Source: Neobacillus niacini
GTDB lineage: Bacteria > Bacillota > Bacilli > Bacillales > Cytobacillaceae
DNA length: 64,000 bases
Direction: 5' to 3'
Assembly: GCF_023715785.1 (NCBI RefSeq)
Contig: NZ_JAMBOX010000009.1
Span: forward strand, 1 to 64,000
The translations under genes and the position numbers were made by a program. The notes under the pieces were generated by a model that was not told where the DNA came from, made no database searches, and was given only the letters and a program-made list of their open reading frames with translations. This document shows positions 8,654-17,423 of the stretch, in pieces. The stretch's first letter is position 1. The number at the start of each line of letters is the position of its first letter.

Positions 8654-10147
8654 TTACTTACAAACATCAACATCCAGGTCAGTAACAGGCCACCAGAAGA
8701 AACCGTCCTTTTCCAATAGCTCATCCGCTTCCTTTGGCCCCATCGACCCTGATTGATAATTCGGAAATGCCGCTTTTTCTTGTTCCCAAACGGCGGAAAT
8801 TTTATCGACAAATGCCCAGGAATAGGCGACCTCATCCCAATGGGTAAAATTAGTGGCGTCACCACGCATGCAGTCGTAAAGCAATTTTTCATAGCCTTCA
8901 GGGGTATTCATTGCCTGAATCCCGGTGTTGGCGAAACTAAGCTTAACCGTTTGCGCTTCGAGATGTCCGCCGGCTTTTTTCGCGTTCAAGTGCAGGGTAA
9001 TCCCTTCCTCTGGCTGGATATGAATGACCAGCAGGTTTGGATTCAACATTTTTTCCGTTTGATAATATAAATTCATCGGGATGTCCTTGAATTGAACAAC
9101 AATTTTTGTTGTTTTGGTGGTCATCCGTTTTCCTGTCCGGATGTAAAAAGGTACCCCGGCCCAGCGGAAATTGTCAATCATGACCTTCCCGGCAACAAAC
9201 GTTTCAGTATTGGACTCTTGATCGACCATCGGTTCATCGCGATATTTAGGAACTTCCTTCTCTTCAATCACGCCTTCCCCGTATTGGCCGCGGACAAAAT
9301 AATTTTTCACCTCGTCACCTTCGATGGTTCTAAGTGACCGGAACACTCTTACCTTTTCAGAACGAACCTCGTCCGTCGTTAGGCTGATTGGCGGTTCCAT
9401 CGCCAGCAGCGCGACCATCTGCAGCATATGGTTTTGCAGCATATCCCTTAATGCGCCGCTTGATTCATAGTACCGGCCCCGCTCTTCGACCCCGAGAACT
9501 TCGCTGGAGGTCACCTGTATATTGGATATGTACCGATTATTCCACAGCGGTTCAAAAATGGCGTTGGCAAAACGGATCACTTCGATATTGCGGACCATTT
9601 CTTTGCCTAAATAGTGGTCAATCCGATAAATTTCTTTTTCATCGAATGCGGTTCTGATTTGTTCGTTTAAAACTTTGGCCGATTCCAAATCATGGCCGAA
9701 CGGTTTTTCAATGACCAGTCTTTTATAGCCTTTTACATCGGTTAGTCCATCCGACTTCAAATGCAGGGCAATGGGTCCAAAAAACTGCGGTGCCATCGCC
9801 AAATAGAAAATTCGGTTCCCCTCGAGCTGATAGTGGGCATCGATTTCGTCAGCAAAGTTTTTCAAGGTTATATAGGAATCCGAGTCGGCCACGTCATGAG
9901 ATTGGTAATAAAAATGAGAAGCAAACTCATCAAGATTATCTTTCTCGCCCAAGGCTGCGGTGACTGAATCCTTAACAGATTGCTGAAACGAATCATTGGA
10001 CAGGGTTCTTCTTGCGACACCGACGACAGCAAATTTATGTAATCTTCCCCGGTCATACAGCCTGTACAGGGATGGAAACAGTTTTCGTGTTGCCAAATCC
10101 CCAGTTGCCCCAAAAATCATAATCAATGAAGTTAAATTTTGTTCCAT
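8654..10147 (-). CDS. zwf: Glucose-6-phosphate 1-dehydrogenase
   Basis: First step of the oxidative pentose phosphate pathway: glucose-6-phosphate plus NADP gives 6-phosphogluconolactone and NADPH. The 497-residue protein has the nucleotide-binding fingerprint GATGDLA near residue 14 and the substrate/catalytic block RIDHYLGKE. Length is standard. In B. subtilis gndA sits next to zwf; it is absent here. The gene is divergent from rnz across a 150-bp promoter region. Confidence 0.95.
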   Translation of the reverse strand: MEQNLTSLIMIFGATGDLATRKLFPSLYRLYDRGRLHKFAVVGVARRTLSNDSFQQSVKDSVTAALGEKDNLDEFASHFYYQSHDVADSDSYITLKNFADEIDAHYQLEGNRIFYLAMAPQFFGPIALHLKSDGLTDVKGYKRLVIEKPFGHDLESAKVLNEQIRTAFDEKEIYRIDHYLGKEMVRNIEVIRFANAIFEPLWNNRYISNIQVTSSEVLGVEERGRYYESSGALRDMLQNHMLQMVALLAMEPPISLTTDEVRSEKVRVFRSLRTIEGDEVKNYFVRGQYGEGVIEEKEVPKYRDEPMVDQESNTETFVAGKVMIDNFRWAGVPFYIRTGKRMTTKTTKIVVQFKDIPMNLYYQTEKMLNPNLLVIHIQPEEGITLHLNAKKAGGHLEAQTVKLSFANTGIQAMNTPEGYEKLLYDCMRGDATNFTHWDEVAYSWAFVDKISAVWEQEKAAFPNYQSGSMGPKEADELLEKDGFFWWPVTDLDVDVCK

Positions 10148-10299
10148 GGTTATGTACCTCTTTTCTAAAATCTACAGTTGCTTTATGTATTTTACATTAG
10201 ATTTCACTATTTTAGCCAATAGCATGTATCGAGCAAACAGATTAAGTTTGTGCTATAGTTACCATAATGGAAATGGAACGGTTGAGAGAGGTGTTCTTT

Positions 10300-11223
10300 G
10301 TGGATGTGTTTTTTTTAGGAACGGGGGCTGGCATGCCGGCAAAGCTGCGGAATGTCACTTCCATTGCGTTAAAGTTATTAGAGGAACGCGGGGCGGTTTG
10401 GCTGTTTGATGCCGGTGAAGCCACCCAGCATCAAATACTACATACGTCAATTAAACCGCGGCGAATTGAAAAAATATTTGTGACCCATCTTCATGGCGAC
10501 CATATTTACGGTCTCCCGGGGCTCTTATCCAGCCGTTCGTTTCAGGGCGGGGAATCGGAGGTCACCGTTTACGGACCGAAGGGGATAAAGGAGTATATTC
10601 ATGTCAGCCTTTCGTTGAGTCAAACGTATTTGAAATATTCGTTGAAAGTTGTCGAAATTGACGAAGGTGTCATTTTTGAGGATGAGCAGTTTTTGGTCGA
10701 GGCTCGATTATTGGAACACGGCATTCCTTCTTACGGCTATCGTGTTGTGGAAAAAGATAAACCGGGGACGCTGTTGGCCGATAAGTTGAAGGAAGCGGGT
10801 GTCCAGCCAGGTCCGATTTTTAAAAGAATTAAAAGTGGGGAGTCTGTCGTTCTTGAAGATGGCCGGGTGATCGAACCGGGCGAGTTTCTCGGTCCAGCCC
10901 AAAAGGGTCGGGTGGTCACGATTCTTGGCGACACAAGATATTGCGAGAATGCGCTTGTGTTAGCGAAAGATGCTGATTTGTTGGTCCATGAGGCGACCTT
11001 TTCAAAAGGCGAAGAGCAGCTAGCGCATGAATATTTTCATTCGACAACAAATCAGGCTGCAAAAATCGCCTTAAAGGCGGGGTGCAAGCAGTTGTGTTTA
11101 ACCCATATCAGCTCACGCTATGATCGAAATGCTTGGAGGGAATTGGTCGCCGAGGCCCAGGGGATTTTCCGCAATACCGAAATCTCTGAGGATTTTAAGG
11201 AAATTCATATTTCTAATAGGTAA
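10300..11223 (+). CDS. rnz: Ribonuclease Z
   Basis: Endonuclease that removes 3' trailers from tRNA precursors lacking an encoded CCA. It has the metallo-beta-lactamase fold with the zinc motif [13 protein letters not shown], the later GDTRYCEN and the C-terminal LTHISSRY. I chose GTG at 10300 (product begins with [13 protein letters not shown]) because AGAGGTG sits about 8 nt upstream and the resulting 307 residues equal the family length; an upstream in-frame ATG at 10267 adds unconserved residues. Confidence 0.93.
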   Translation: MDVFFLGTGAGMPAKLRNVTSIALKLLEERGAVWLFDAGEATQHQILHTSIKPRRIEKIFVTHLHGDHIYGLPGLLSSRSFQGGESEVTVYGPKGIKEYIHVSLSLSQTYLKYSLKVVEIDEGVIFEDEQFLVEARLLEHGIPSYGYRVVEKDKPGTLLADKLKEAGVQPGPIFKRIKSGESVVLEDGRVIEPGEFLGPAQKGRVVTILGDTRYCENALVLAKDADLLVHEATFSKGEEQLAHEYFHSTTNQAAKIALKAGCKQLCLTHISSRYDRNAWRELVAEAQGIFRNTEISEDFKEIHISNR

Positions 11224-11254
11224 GGCACCTACCCACGAAAGGTAAGTGCCTTTT
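11222..11254. terminator. Bidirectional terminator between rnz and namA
   Basis: AAGGCACCTACC (11222-11233) pairs with GGTAAGTGCCTT (11241-11252), with one mismatch. It is flanked by T and A tracts between converging genes. Confidence 0.8.
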
Positions 11255-11265
11255 CCGCCCCTAAC

Positions 11266-12282
11266 TTAAATCCAACCCCGATCGTATTGTACAGGTACCT
11301 CAATTTCAACACCCAATTCTTTCGCAGCTGTCCGAGGCCAATAAGGGTCCCGTAACAATTCGCGGGCCAAGAAGACTAAATCGGCGCGATCATTTGATAA
11401 AATTTCCTCAGCATGTAGGGGGCTGGTGATTAACCCAACTGCGCCTGTCGGAATCTCCGCGCCATTTTTGATTGCCTCCGAATACTTAACCTGATACCCG
11501 GGATAAACATTAATACGTGCTGGTGCAACCCCGCCAGAGCTGACATCAATCAGGTCGACACCCTGCTCCTTCATCCAACGGGCAAAAATTATGTAATCGT
11601 CGGGCGTCAATCCTTCTTCAAGATAATCATGAGCGGAGACGCGAACAAATAACGGACCATTCCAAACCTCTTTCGTCGCGTCAATCACCTCACGCAGCAA
11701 TCGATAACGATTCTCGGCAGAACCGCCGTACTCGTCAGTCCGTTTATTGGAAAGCGGCGACAGGAATTCGTTAATGAGATAACCATGGGCACCATGTATT
11801 TCAATCACATCAAAGCCGGCTCTAGCAGCACGAACCGCACCTTGTTTAAATGCCTTAACCGTCGCTAAGATATCCGCTTTCGTCATTTCCTTAGGCGTTT
11901 TATATTTTTCATTAAAAGCAATGGCAGAGGGAGCAAAAATGTCTCCTTCCAACTGTGCTTTCCTGCCGGCATGGGCTAATTGAATACCCGTTTTCGCGCC
12001 ATGTTCTTTCATAAGTTCGACAAGCTCCCGCAACCCCTCAAGATGCTCATCACTCCAGATGCCCAAATCGCGGGAAGATATTCTTCCTTGGGGAACAACC
12101 GCTGTTGCCTCCACAATAATCAGCCCAACCTGGCCAACCGCTCGTGAAGTGTAGTGGGTGCGGTGCCAGTTTTGAACCTTTCCGTCCTCGTTATGGCTGG
12201 AATACATGCACATCGGCGCCATCACAATCCGGTTTTTTAATGTTACTCCCTTAATCGTATAGGGAGAAAATAATTTTGCCAT
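11266..12282 (-). CDS. namA: NADPH dehydrogenase NamA, old yellow enzyme family (YqjM)
   Basis: FMN-dependent ene-reductase that reduces activated C=C bonds of electrophiles and may also reduce nitro compounds. The 338-residue TIM barrel has [13 protein letters not shown] at the start, with the Cys typical of the YqjM subclass, the substrate-binding HGAHGYL motif, and [13 protein letters not shown] at the end. It matches B. subtilis yqjM in length and position. The start is followed by [12 protein letters not shown] and has a GGAGGG-type site. Confidence 0.93.
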   Translation of the reverse strand: MAKLFSPYTIKGVTLKNRIVMAPMCMYSSHNEDGKVQNWHRTHYTSRAVGQVGLIIVEATAVVPQGRISSRDLGIWSDEHLEGLRELVELMKEHGAKTGIQLAHAGRKAQLEGDIFAPSAIAFNEKYKTPKEMTKADILATVKAFKQGAVRAARAGFDVIEIHGAHGYLINEFLSPLSNKRTDEYGGSAENRYRLLREVIDATKEVWNGPLFVRVSAHDYLEEGLTPDDYIIFARWMKEQGVDLIDVSSGGVAPARINVYPGYQVKYSEAIKNGAEIPTGAVGLITSPLHAEEILSNDRADLVFLARELLRDPYWPRTAAKELGVEIEVPVQYDRGWI

Positions 12283-12355
12283 TTGCTAACCCTCCTGACA
12301 TTCTAACATCTAATAGTATAGCAAAAGGTTGCAAAATCATGTGAGATCCCGCCTG

Positions 12356-13504
12356 CTAGTCACGGTCCTTAAGCTCGCTCAAGCGGTAGGTGGTACCGCG
12401 CCAAACAATGCCTCCCCGTCTAAACGTTAAATAGCTGGCCCTGATAATCGAATAGATGAATAGCAACGCGGTTATAGGCAGGACAAGATATAGAATCGGA
12501 GAGAATACGGTCATCCGTTTAATAATCATGACATAATGAATTCCGCTTACAAGAATATTTCCAAGGCTAAGCAAGGCGATGGTGCTGCTTTCGGAAAATA
12601 GCATGATAAAGGGAAGGACGTTTGTGACAAATACGCCAAATATTGAAAAAAAGATCATGCCGACCTGATAGTTTAACCCTGCAAATGTATTTTTTTCAAG
12701 GCCGACAAAAGCCTCCCTTAAACTGCCATACCATTCGACTTCGATACATTCGAGGGCAGTCACAATTCTTTGGCGATACCCTTCCTGCTTCAGTCTCATT
12801 CCCAATTGTAAATCGTCATCCGGCCGCATTTTAATCCGTTCATGGGTGCCGAATGCTTCATAAGCTTTCTTTGACATCAGGTTAAATGCGCCGATTCCCG
12901 TTCCCATTTTCGACTTTGGATTATTTGCCTGCCAAGGCCGCTTAAAATAGGAAAAACCAAATAGAAAAAAGGCGACAAACGTCCTCAGCCAAAATTTCTT
13001 GGCATGTAGATTAGGGGCAGCAGTCAAATGGTCTAGCTGATGTTTCTCAAAATAATGAAGGGCTTTGGCAAAGGTTTCGTCCTGATACCTGACATCGGCA
13101 TCTGTGAACAACAGCCACTTGCCAGCCGCTGCCTGCGAACCAGTATATAAGGCAAAATTTTTCCCAAGCCAGCCCTCCGGCAAATCACGAATATGGATTA
13201 CTTTAATTCGCAAATCCTGTTTCGTAAGTTCATCCATAATATCACCGGTACCATCATCTGAGCGGTCGTTCACAAGAATCCATTCCACATTTTCATAGGT
13301 TTGCCCCAGTTGACTAAGAATGCTTGCTCTAAGGTGGTTCTCCTCATTTCTGGCAGCGACGATTACTGACAGCAACGGACCATTCGAAAGTACAGGTTCC
13401 TGTTGCAAAGAGTCAATCCTTCTTAAACCAATCGCTGCATCAATCACAAACACGATCCAAACAATGATTCCTAATGTAAACAAAATGATTAATACGGTTT
13501 CCAT
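12356..13504 (-). CDS. Membrane-associated family 2 glycosyltransferase
   Basis: The 382-residue protein begins with one membrane segment (residues about 4-25) and a GT-A domain: LSVIVAARNEE for nucleotide-sugar binding, LVNDRSDDGTGD, a DxD-like TDADVR, and a later RPDDDLQLG. Three hydrophobic segments follow at the C-terminus. The topology resembles carotenoid or glycolipid glycosyltransferases (CrtQ-like). No carotenoid genes are near, so the acceptor is unknown. It lies downstream of proI on the same strand but is separated by a structured repeat (13523-13637). Confidence 0.75.
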   Translation of the reverse strand: METVLIILFTLGIIVWIVFVIDAAIGLRRIDSLQQEPVLSNGPLLSVIVAARNEENHLRASILSQLGQTYENVEWILVNDRSDDGTGDIMDELTKQDLRIKVIHIRDLPEGWLGKNFALYTGSQAAAGKWLLFTDADVRYQDETFAKALHYFEKHQLDHLTAAPNLHAKKFWLRTFVAFFLFGFSYFKRPWQANNPKSKMGTGIGAFNLMSKKAYEAFGTHERIKMRPDDDLQLGMRLKQEGYRQRIVTALECIEVEWYGSLREAFVGLEKNTFAGLNYQVGMIFFSIFGVFVTNVLPFIMLFSESSTIALLSLGNILVSGIHYVMIIKRMTVFSPILYLVLPITALLFIYSIIRASYLTFRRGGIVWRGTTYRLSELKDRD

Positions 13505-13522
13505 AAGCCCCAGCCCTTTTTC

Positions 13523-13637
13523 GCTAATAGGAAATTATAAAATTTTTACCAAATTTTATAATTTCCTAACGCATAAATTCAACTACGCCTCTGTCTTCGT
13601 CCTAACGGACTCGCCAATCGGCGAGTTTCCATTTAGC
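13523..13637. repeat. Structured dispersed repeat, copy 1
   Basis: First of three copies (others at 17302 and 46566). It has two parts. A perfect 18-bp AT-rich inverted repeat lies at 13528-13545 and 13551-13568 with a TTACC loop. Then comes a conserved core of about 65 nt ending in a 7-bp hairpin, ACTCGCC (13609-13615) with GGCGAGT (13620-13626). It sits between proI and the glycosyltransferase gene. On the minus strand it would be in the proI-downstream transcript. Confidence 0.85.
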
Positions 13638-13676
13638 TATTTATATGATCGTTTCGTTTCAGGAGCTCTATTGAAA

Positions 13677-14513
13677 CTAATTGCCAACCTTTAACGTTGA
13701 ACACAACGCCTCGCCCATTCGTTTCGATTGGGCTGTGGCGGCTTTGATGCATGAAATGAATGCCTGCTGCATGCCGTGCTCCTCAAGGACGCGGATGCCA
13801 GCTTCTGTGGTCCCGCCTGGGCTAGTCACTTCCCGCCGCAATTGCTCCGGTGATTTCGAGGAATTCTTCACCATCTCCGCTGCGCCAATCAACGTTTGGA
13901 CAATCAGTTCCTTGGCCATCCCTTTTTCAAGGCCAATTTCGACTGCGCTTTTTTCCATCGTTTCAATCAGATAATAGATGTAGGCAGGTCCGCTTCCGGA
14001 CAGGCCTGTTACCGCATCCAGCTGCGACTCCTCCACAAACGCTGCCAATCCAACCGTGCCAAACAGCTGCTTTGTCATTTCCAGCTGTTGCTCGGAAACA
14101 CGTTGATTCACGGCAATCGCCGTTGCTGATTTTCCGACCGCAGCCGATGTGTTTGGCATCGCCCGGGCAATCGAAAGCGATTTTCCTGCAAGCGCCTCAA
14201 TACTATTCATTGAAACCCCGGCAAGAACGGACACGATGAGCATTCCCTCAGTTATATACTGACGAATAGACTCAATCGCCGAGGCCGCATCTTTTGGCTT
14301 CATGGATAACATCACAATATCCGCACCTGCAAAAACAGCGTCCAAATCATACGTGCCATGGATTCCATAACGTTCTTCCAGTGCAGCCAACCGCGCTTTA
14401 TTTGAGTTATTCGTCACCCACACATTATTTCTATTTATCAATCCATTTTCAAGAATTCCGGAAATGAATGCTTCCGCCATCGAACCCGCGCCAACAATTG
14501 CTATTTTGTTCAT
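13677..14513 (-). CDS. proI: Pyrroline-5-carboxylate reductase
   Basis: Last step of proline synthesis: reduces pyrroline-5-carboxylate to proline with NAD(P)H. The 278-residue protein has the Rossmann motif AIVGAGSMAEA, the AMPNTSAAVG block and the C-terminal signature SPGGTTEAGIRVLEEHG. I chose ATG at 14513: GGAGGT lies 8 nt upstream, inside the region that would be coding if the ATG at 14528 were used. A proline-specific T-box leader lies just upstream, so expression should rise when tRNA-Pro is uncharged. Confidence 0.94.
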   Translation of the reverse strand: MNKIAIVGAGSMAEAFISGILENGLINRNNVWVTNNSNKARLAALEERYGIHGTYDLDAVFAGADIVMLSMKPKDAASAIESIRQYITEGMLIVSVLAGVSMNSIEALAGKSLSIARAMPNTSAAVGKSATAIAVNQRVSEQQLEMTKQLFGTVGLAAFVEESQLDAVTGLSGSGPAYIYYLIETMEKSAVEIGLEKGMAKELIVQTLIGAAEMVKNSSKSPEQLRREVTSPGGTTEAGIRVLEEHGMQQAFISCIKAATAQSKRMGEALCSTLKVGN

Positions 14514-14540
14514 GAAAATTACCTCCATTATATTTATGAA

Positions 14541-14786
14541 AAAACAAAAAGACCTCTCATCCGCAAAGGACGAAAGGTCTGATCTTCCGTGGTACCACCT
14601 TCATTGAATCCTTAACCATTCAAGGATTCACTCTAACACCGTTAACGCCGGAATACGTTAGGTTTGCCTAAATGCTCATAAGGTAGGTTCAATGCTCAAG
14701 CGGGCGGTGAAGCCTTTCAGCCTTTGGACTTCACTCTCTTTCGCCATTTCCCATCTACTGGCCTTATTCATTGCATGAAATGATTC
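14541..14786 (-). promoter_or_regulatory. Proline T-box leader of proI
   Basis: On the minus strand the T-box sequence GGTGGTACCACGG lies at 14587-14599, and a terminator hairpin (AGACCT/AGGTCT, then a T-run) lies at 14541-14580. Upstream, the stem I specifier region reads GAA-CCT-ACC (14682-14690), which puts CCU, a proline codon, in the specifier position. This matches the function of the gene it controls. Uncharged tRNA-Pro would stabilise the antiterminator. Confidence 0.92.
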
Positions 14787-14999
14787 AAATTTTTAATAGT
14801 GATTATGCTTGAAAAACAGCCTGTCTGTCAAGTGGAAAATTTATAGAATTTTTAAATTTTTCCAGAAACACTATGCAGAAATAATGACAATTCTTCCAAA
14901 AATCGCTACACTTAAGTTTATATACCATTTGACACATAATATTCACAATTGCCGAATATGGTTTCTTTATTTAACTATAACGTTAGGAGCTTAAAAAAA
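14786..14999. other. Divergent intergenic region between the proI leader and yqjP
   Basis: AT-rich and non-coding. It should hold the promoter of the proI T-box transcript and that of yqjP. A TTGACA is seen at 14929-14934, but I see no good -10 at the usual distance. Confidence 0.4.
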
Positions 15000-15959
15000 A
15001 TGACAGAATGGAAAAATGGAATTGCCAAAATCAGTCTCCCGACTCCGTTTCCAGTAGGAGATGTGAATGTTTATTTGGTCAAAGGCGAGCGGTTGACGCT
15101 TGTTGATGCCGGTCCGAAAACGGAGGAAGCCTGGAATTCGCTGACTTCGCAATTAGCACAGTTAAATTTAGCGCCGAAGGATATTGAACAGGTCGTCTTG
15201 ACCCACCATCATCCGGACCATTCTGGGCTGCTTGATTTTTTCCCTGATTCACTTGAGGTGTACGGCCACCAGCTGAATGAGCGCTGGCTTCAGCCGACCG
15301 AAGACTTCTTTCAGGAACAGAAGAATTTTTTCCTTGAACTGTTTCAAGAGTTTGGATTGCCGGGGGAATTTTTGAAGTCTTTGGAAAATTTTAAAAAGGC
15401 TGCGTCGCAACTGGGCAATCGCCCGCTAACAGGCAGGATGTCAGAAGGCATGCGTCCGCCTGGACTTTCCGAGTGGCAAGTGATTGAAACACCGGGTCAC
15501 GCCCAAAGCCAAATTGCACTGTTCCGCGAGCAAGATGGAACACTGATTGGCGGCGATGTCATTATTGCGCATATTTCGCCAAACCCATTGCTGGAGCCGC
15601 ATGCACCTGGGGAAACCGAACGGCCAAAACCGCAGCTGCAGCATAATCATTCGATGCAAAAGCTGTTGTCATATCCAATTAAATTAGTTTATTCCGGGCA
15701 TGGCGAGGAGGTCTATCAGCTTGCGGAATTGGTGGAAAAAAGGCTTATCCGCCAGCATGACCGAGCGATGACCGTCAACAGTTGGCTGAAGGAAGAACAT
15801 ATGACAGTGTTTGAAATCTGCAAACGTCTATTTCCGAAAGTGTATAAGCGGGAATTGATGCTGACCATCTCGGAGACGGTCGCCCAGCTTGACTATTTGG
15901 CATCCATCGGTGAAATTATAAGTAATGATACACTGCCTGTGCTTTATCAAGCAAAATAA
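15000..15959 (+). CDS. yqjP: Metallo-beta-lactamase-fold hydrolase (YqjP)
   Basis: Probable metal-dependent hydrolase of unknown substrate. The 319-residue protein has THHHPDHSGLL (two-metal site) near residue 76, ETPGHAQSQIALF, GGDVII and SGHGEEV, followed by a helical C-terminal domain. ATG at 15000 follows AGGAG with 10-nt spacing; the longer in-frame ATG at 14949 has no ribosome binding site. It is followed closely by yqjQ, as in B. subtilis. Confidence 0.85.
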   Translation: MTEWKNGIAKISLPTPFPVGDVNVYLVKGERLTLVDAGPKTEEAWNSLTSQLAQLNLAPKDIEQVVLTHHHPDHSGLLDFFPDSLEVYGHQLNERWLQPTEDFFQEQKNFFLELFQEFGLPGEFLKSLENFKKAASQLGNRPLTGRMSEGMRPPGLSEWQVIETPGHAQSQIALFREQDGTLIGGDVIIAHISPNPLLEPHAPGETERPKPQLQHNHSMQKLLSYPIKLVYSGHGEEVYQLAELVEKRLIRQHDRAMTVNSWLKEEHMTVFEICKRLFPKVYKRELMLTISETVAQLDYLASIGEIISNDTLPVLYQAK

Positions 15960-15989
15960 GCAAGGCCGACTAGATGAGGTGCTCAAATA

Positions 15990-16784
15990 GTGAATGAAAG
16001 AGTAAAAGGGAAAAATATTGTGATTACCGGCGCTTCTGGGGGAATTGGGGCGGAGATTGCTCGACTTTGTGCCGCAAGCGGGGCCAATCTCGTCCTGCTT
16101 GCCCGCAGCATCGATAAATTGCAGCAGCTTGAAAGCGAGCTTGAGCAAAAATATCAAATAAACGTCGAAGTTTTTCAGTTGGATGTCGCGAATACGGATC
16201 AGGTAAAGCAGGTATTCGAGCAAATTTTTGCATCAGTTGGAGATGTCGACGTTCTTGTCAATAATGCCGGATTTGGGGTGTTCCGCGAGGCGCATGAGGC
16301 TACCATTAATGAAATTAAAGGGATGTTTGAGGTCAATGTTGTCGGGCTGATGGCCTGTACAAGCATGGTCCTTCCGAAAATGCGTGCACGGCGCTTTGGT
16401 CATATTATCAACATTGCATCGCAGGCTGGAAAAATTGCCACCCCGAAATCAAGTGTCTATTCGGCTTCCAAGCATGCGGTCCTTGGCTATACAAATTCAC
16501 TAAGGATGGAACTTGATGATTTCAATGTTGGAGTAACTTCCGTAAACCCGGGTCCAATTGCGACCAACTTCTTTACGATCGCTGATGAAAAGGGCACGTA
16601 TGTAAAAAATGTCCAGAAATTCATGCTGAAACCGGAATATGTCGCACATAAGGTTGTCAGCAGCATGCTGACAAAAACGCGGGAGATTAACCTGCCGCGG
16701 TGGATGAACATGGGCAGTGTGGTTTACGTTTTGTTCCCGCGGCTGTTTGAGCGGATTGGCAAGAGGGTATTAAATAAAAAGTAA
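15990..16784 (+). CDS. yqjQ: Short-chain dehydrogenase/reductase (YqjQ)
   Basis: NAD(P)-dependent oxidoreductase of classical SDR type, 264 residues. It has the cofactor motif TGASGGIG near residue 13, NNAG, and the catalytic Ser with YSASK (Tyr and Lys). The start is GTG with GATGAGGTG upstream. It lies 30 nt downstream of yqjP, so the two likely share a transcript. The C-terminal part (LFPRLFERIGKRVLNKK) is basic and hydrophobic and could associate with membrane. Substrate unknown. Confidence 0.87.
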   Translation: MNERVKGKNIVITGASGGIGAEIARLCAASGANLVLLARSIDKLQQLESELEQKYQINVEVFQLDVANTDQVKQVFEQIFASVGDVDVLVNNAGFGVFREAHEATINEIKGMFEVNVVGLMACTSMVLPKMRARRFGHIINIASQAGKIATPKSSVYSASKHAVLGYTNSLRMELDDFNVGVTSVNPGPIATNFFTIADEKGTYVKNVQKFMLKPEYVAHKVVSSMLTKTREINLPRWMNMGSVVYVLFPRLFERIGKRVLNKK

Positions 16785-16853
16785 AAGTCGTTACTTTTTT
16801 ACCATAGAGTTTAAAATGTTTTAATCCTGCCTCTTAGGAAAGGATGGTTTAAA

Positions 16854-17258
16854 ATGGCAATAAATGAAGAAGAATTGGAAAAGGCTATGGAAGCCTCTAG
16901 TAAAAACTTTTCTGATGAAAAATTTTGGGACAAACTAAAAAAATTTGCTAAAAAAGCGGGTTCGTCTGTTGTTTATGCAGTTTTGCTTCTTTATTTTACT
17001 CTGCAAAAACCGGAAGTGCCGGCTAAAACAAAAGCCGTCATTATAGGAGCTTTGGGTTATTTCATCCTACCATTGGATTTAATTCCTGATTTTGCGATCG
17101 GGGTCGGTTACACAGATGACCTGGGGGCATTGGGAATAGCCCTTTTGCAAGTGGCCATGCATATTGATGATGAAATTAAAAATAAAGCAAAAGAAAAATT
17201 AGCAGACTGGTTTGGAGATCATGTCGATACGTCAGATATTGATAAAAAACTTGGATAG
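16854..17258 (+). CDS. YkvA family protein (DUF1232)
   Basis: A 134-residue protein of the YkvA/DUF1232 family. The diagnostic segment is YFILPLDLIPDFAIGVGYTDDLGAL, seen near residues 72-97, in which the loop DLIPD joins two hydrophobic helices. An upstream hydrophobic stretch (SVVYAVLLLYFTL) suggests membrane association. The function of the family is not established. It has a GGAAAGGATGG-like ribosome binding site and ends at a strong terminator. Confidence 0.8.
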   Translation: MAINEEELEKAMEASSKNFSDEKFWDKLKKFAKKAGSSVVYAVLLLYFTLQKPEVPAKTKAVIIGALGYFILPLDLIPDFAIGVGYTDDLGALGIALLQVAMHIDDEIKNKAKEKLADWFGDHVDTSDIDKKLG

Positions 17259-17262
17259 CAAA

Positions 17263-17302
17263 GCCCCCGGCAGCGAGTAACGTTACCGGGGGCCTGTTTT
17301 TT
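17263..17302 (+). terminator. Terminator of the ykvA-like gene
   Basis: GCCCCCGG (17263-17270) pairs with CCGGGGGC (17286-17293), followed by a T-run that runs directly into repeat copy 2. Confidence 0.85.
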
Positions 17303-17419
17303 AGCTAATAGGAAAGTATAAAATTTTTACCAAATTTTACACTTTCCTATGTCGCACAAATTCAACTACGCCTCTGTCATCGTCCTAACGGACTCGCCAA
17401 TCGGCGAGTTTTCATTTAT
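17302..17419. repeat. Structured dispersed repeat, copy 2
   Basis: It has the same two-part layout as copy 1. The AT-rich inverted repeat has arms at 17309-17326 and 17332-17349 with the same TTACC loop. Compared with copy 1, one base pair has changed on both sides (T-A to G-C), which keeps the stem. A second change gives an A-C mismatch on the plus strand but a G-U pair if read from the minus strand. The core hairpin is ACTCGCC (17392-17398) with GGCGAGT (17403-17409). It lies immediately downstream of the minus-strand transporter gene. Confidence 0.85.
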
Positions 17420-17423
17420 CTCT

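Noticed and set aside
9388..9967. Several plus-strand frames inside zwf
   Set aside because: All are antisense shadows of a full-length, well-conserved zwf gene and lack ribosome binding sites.
13523..17419. CRISPR array or insertion sequence from the three-copy repeat
   Set aside because: The copies are kilobases apart, there are no spacers of constant size and no transposase; they are dispersed intergenic elements.
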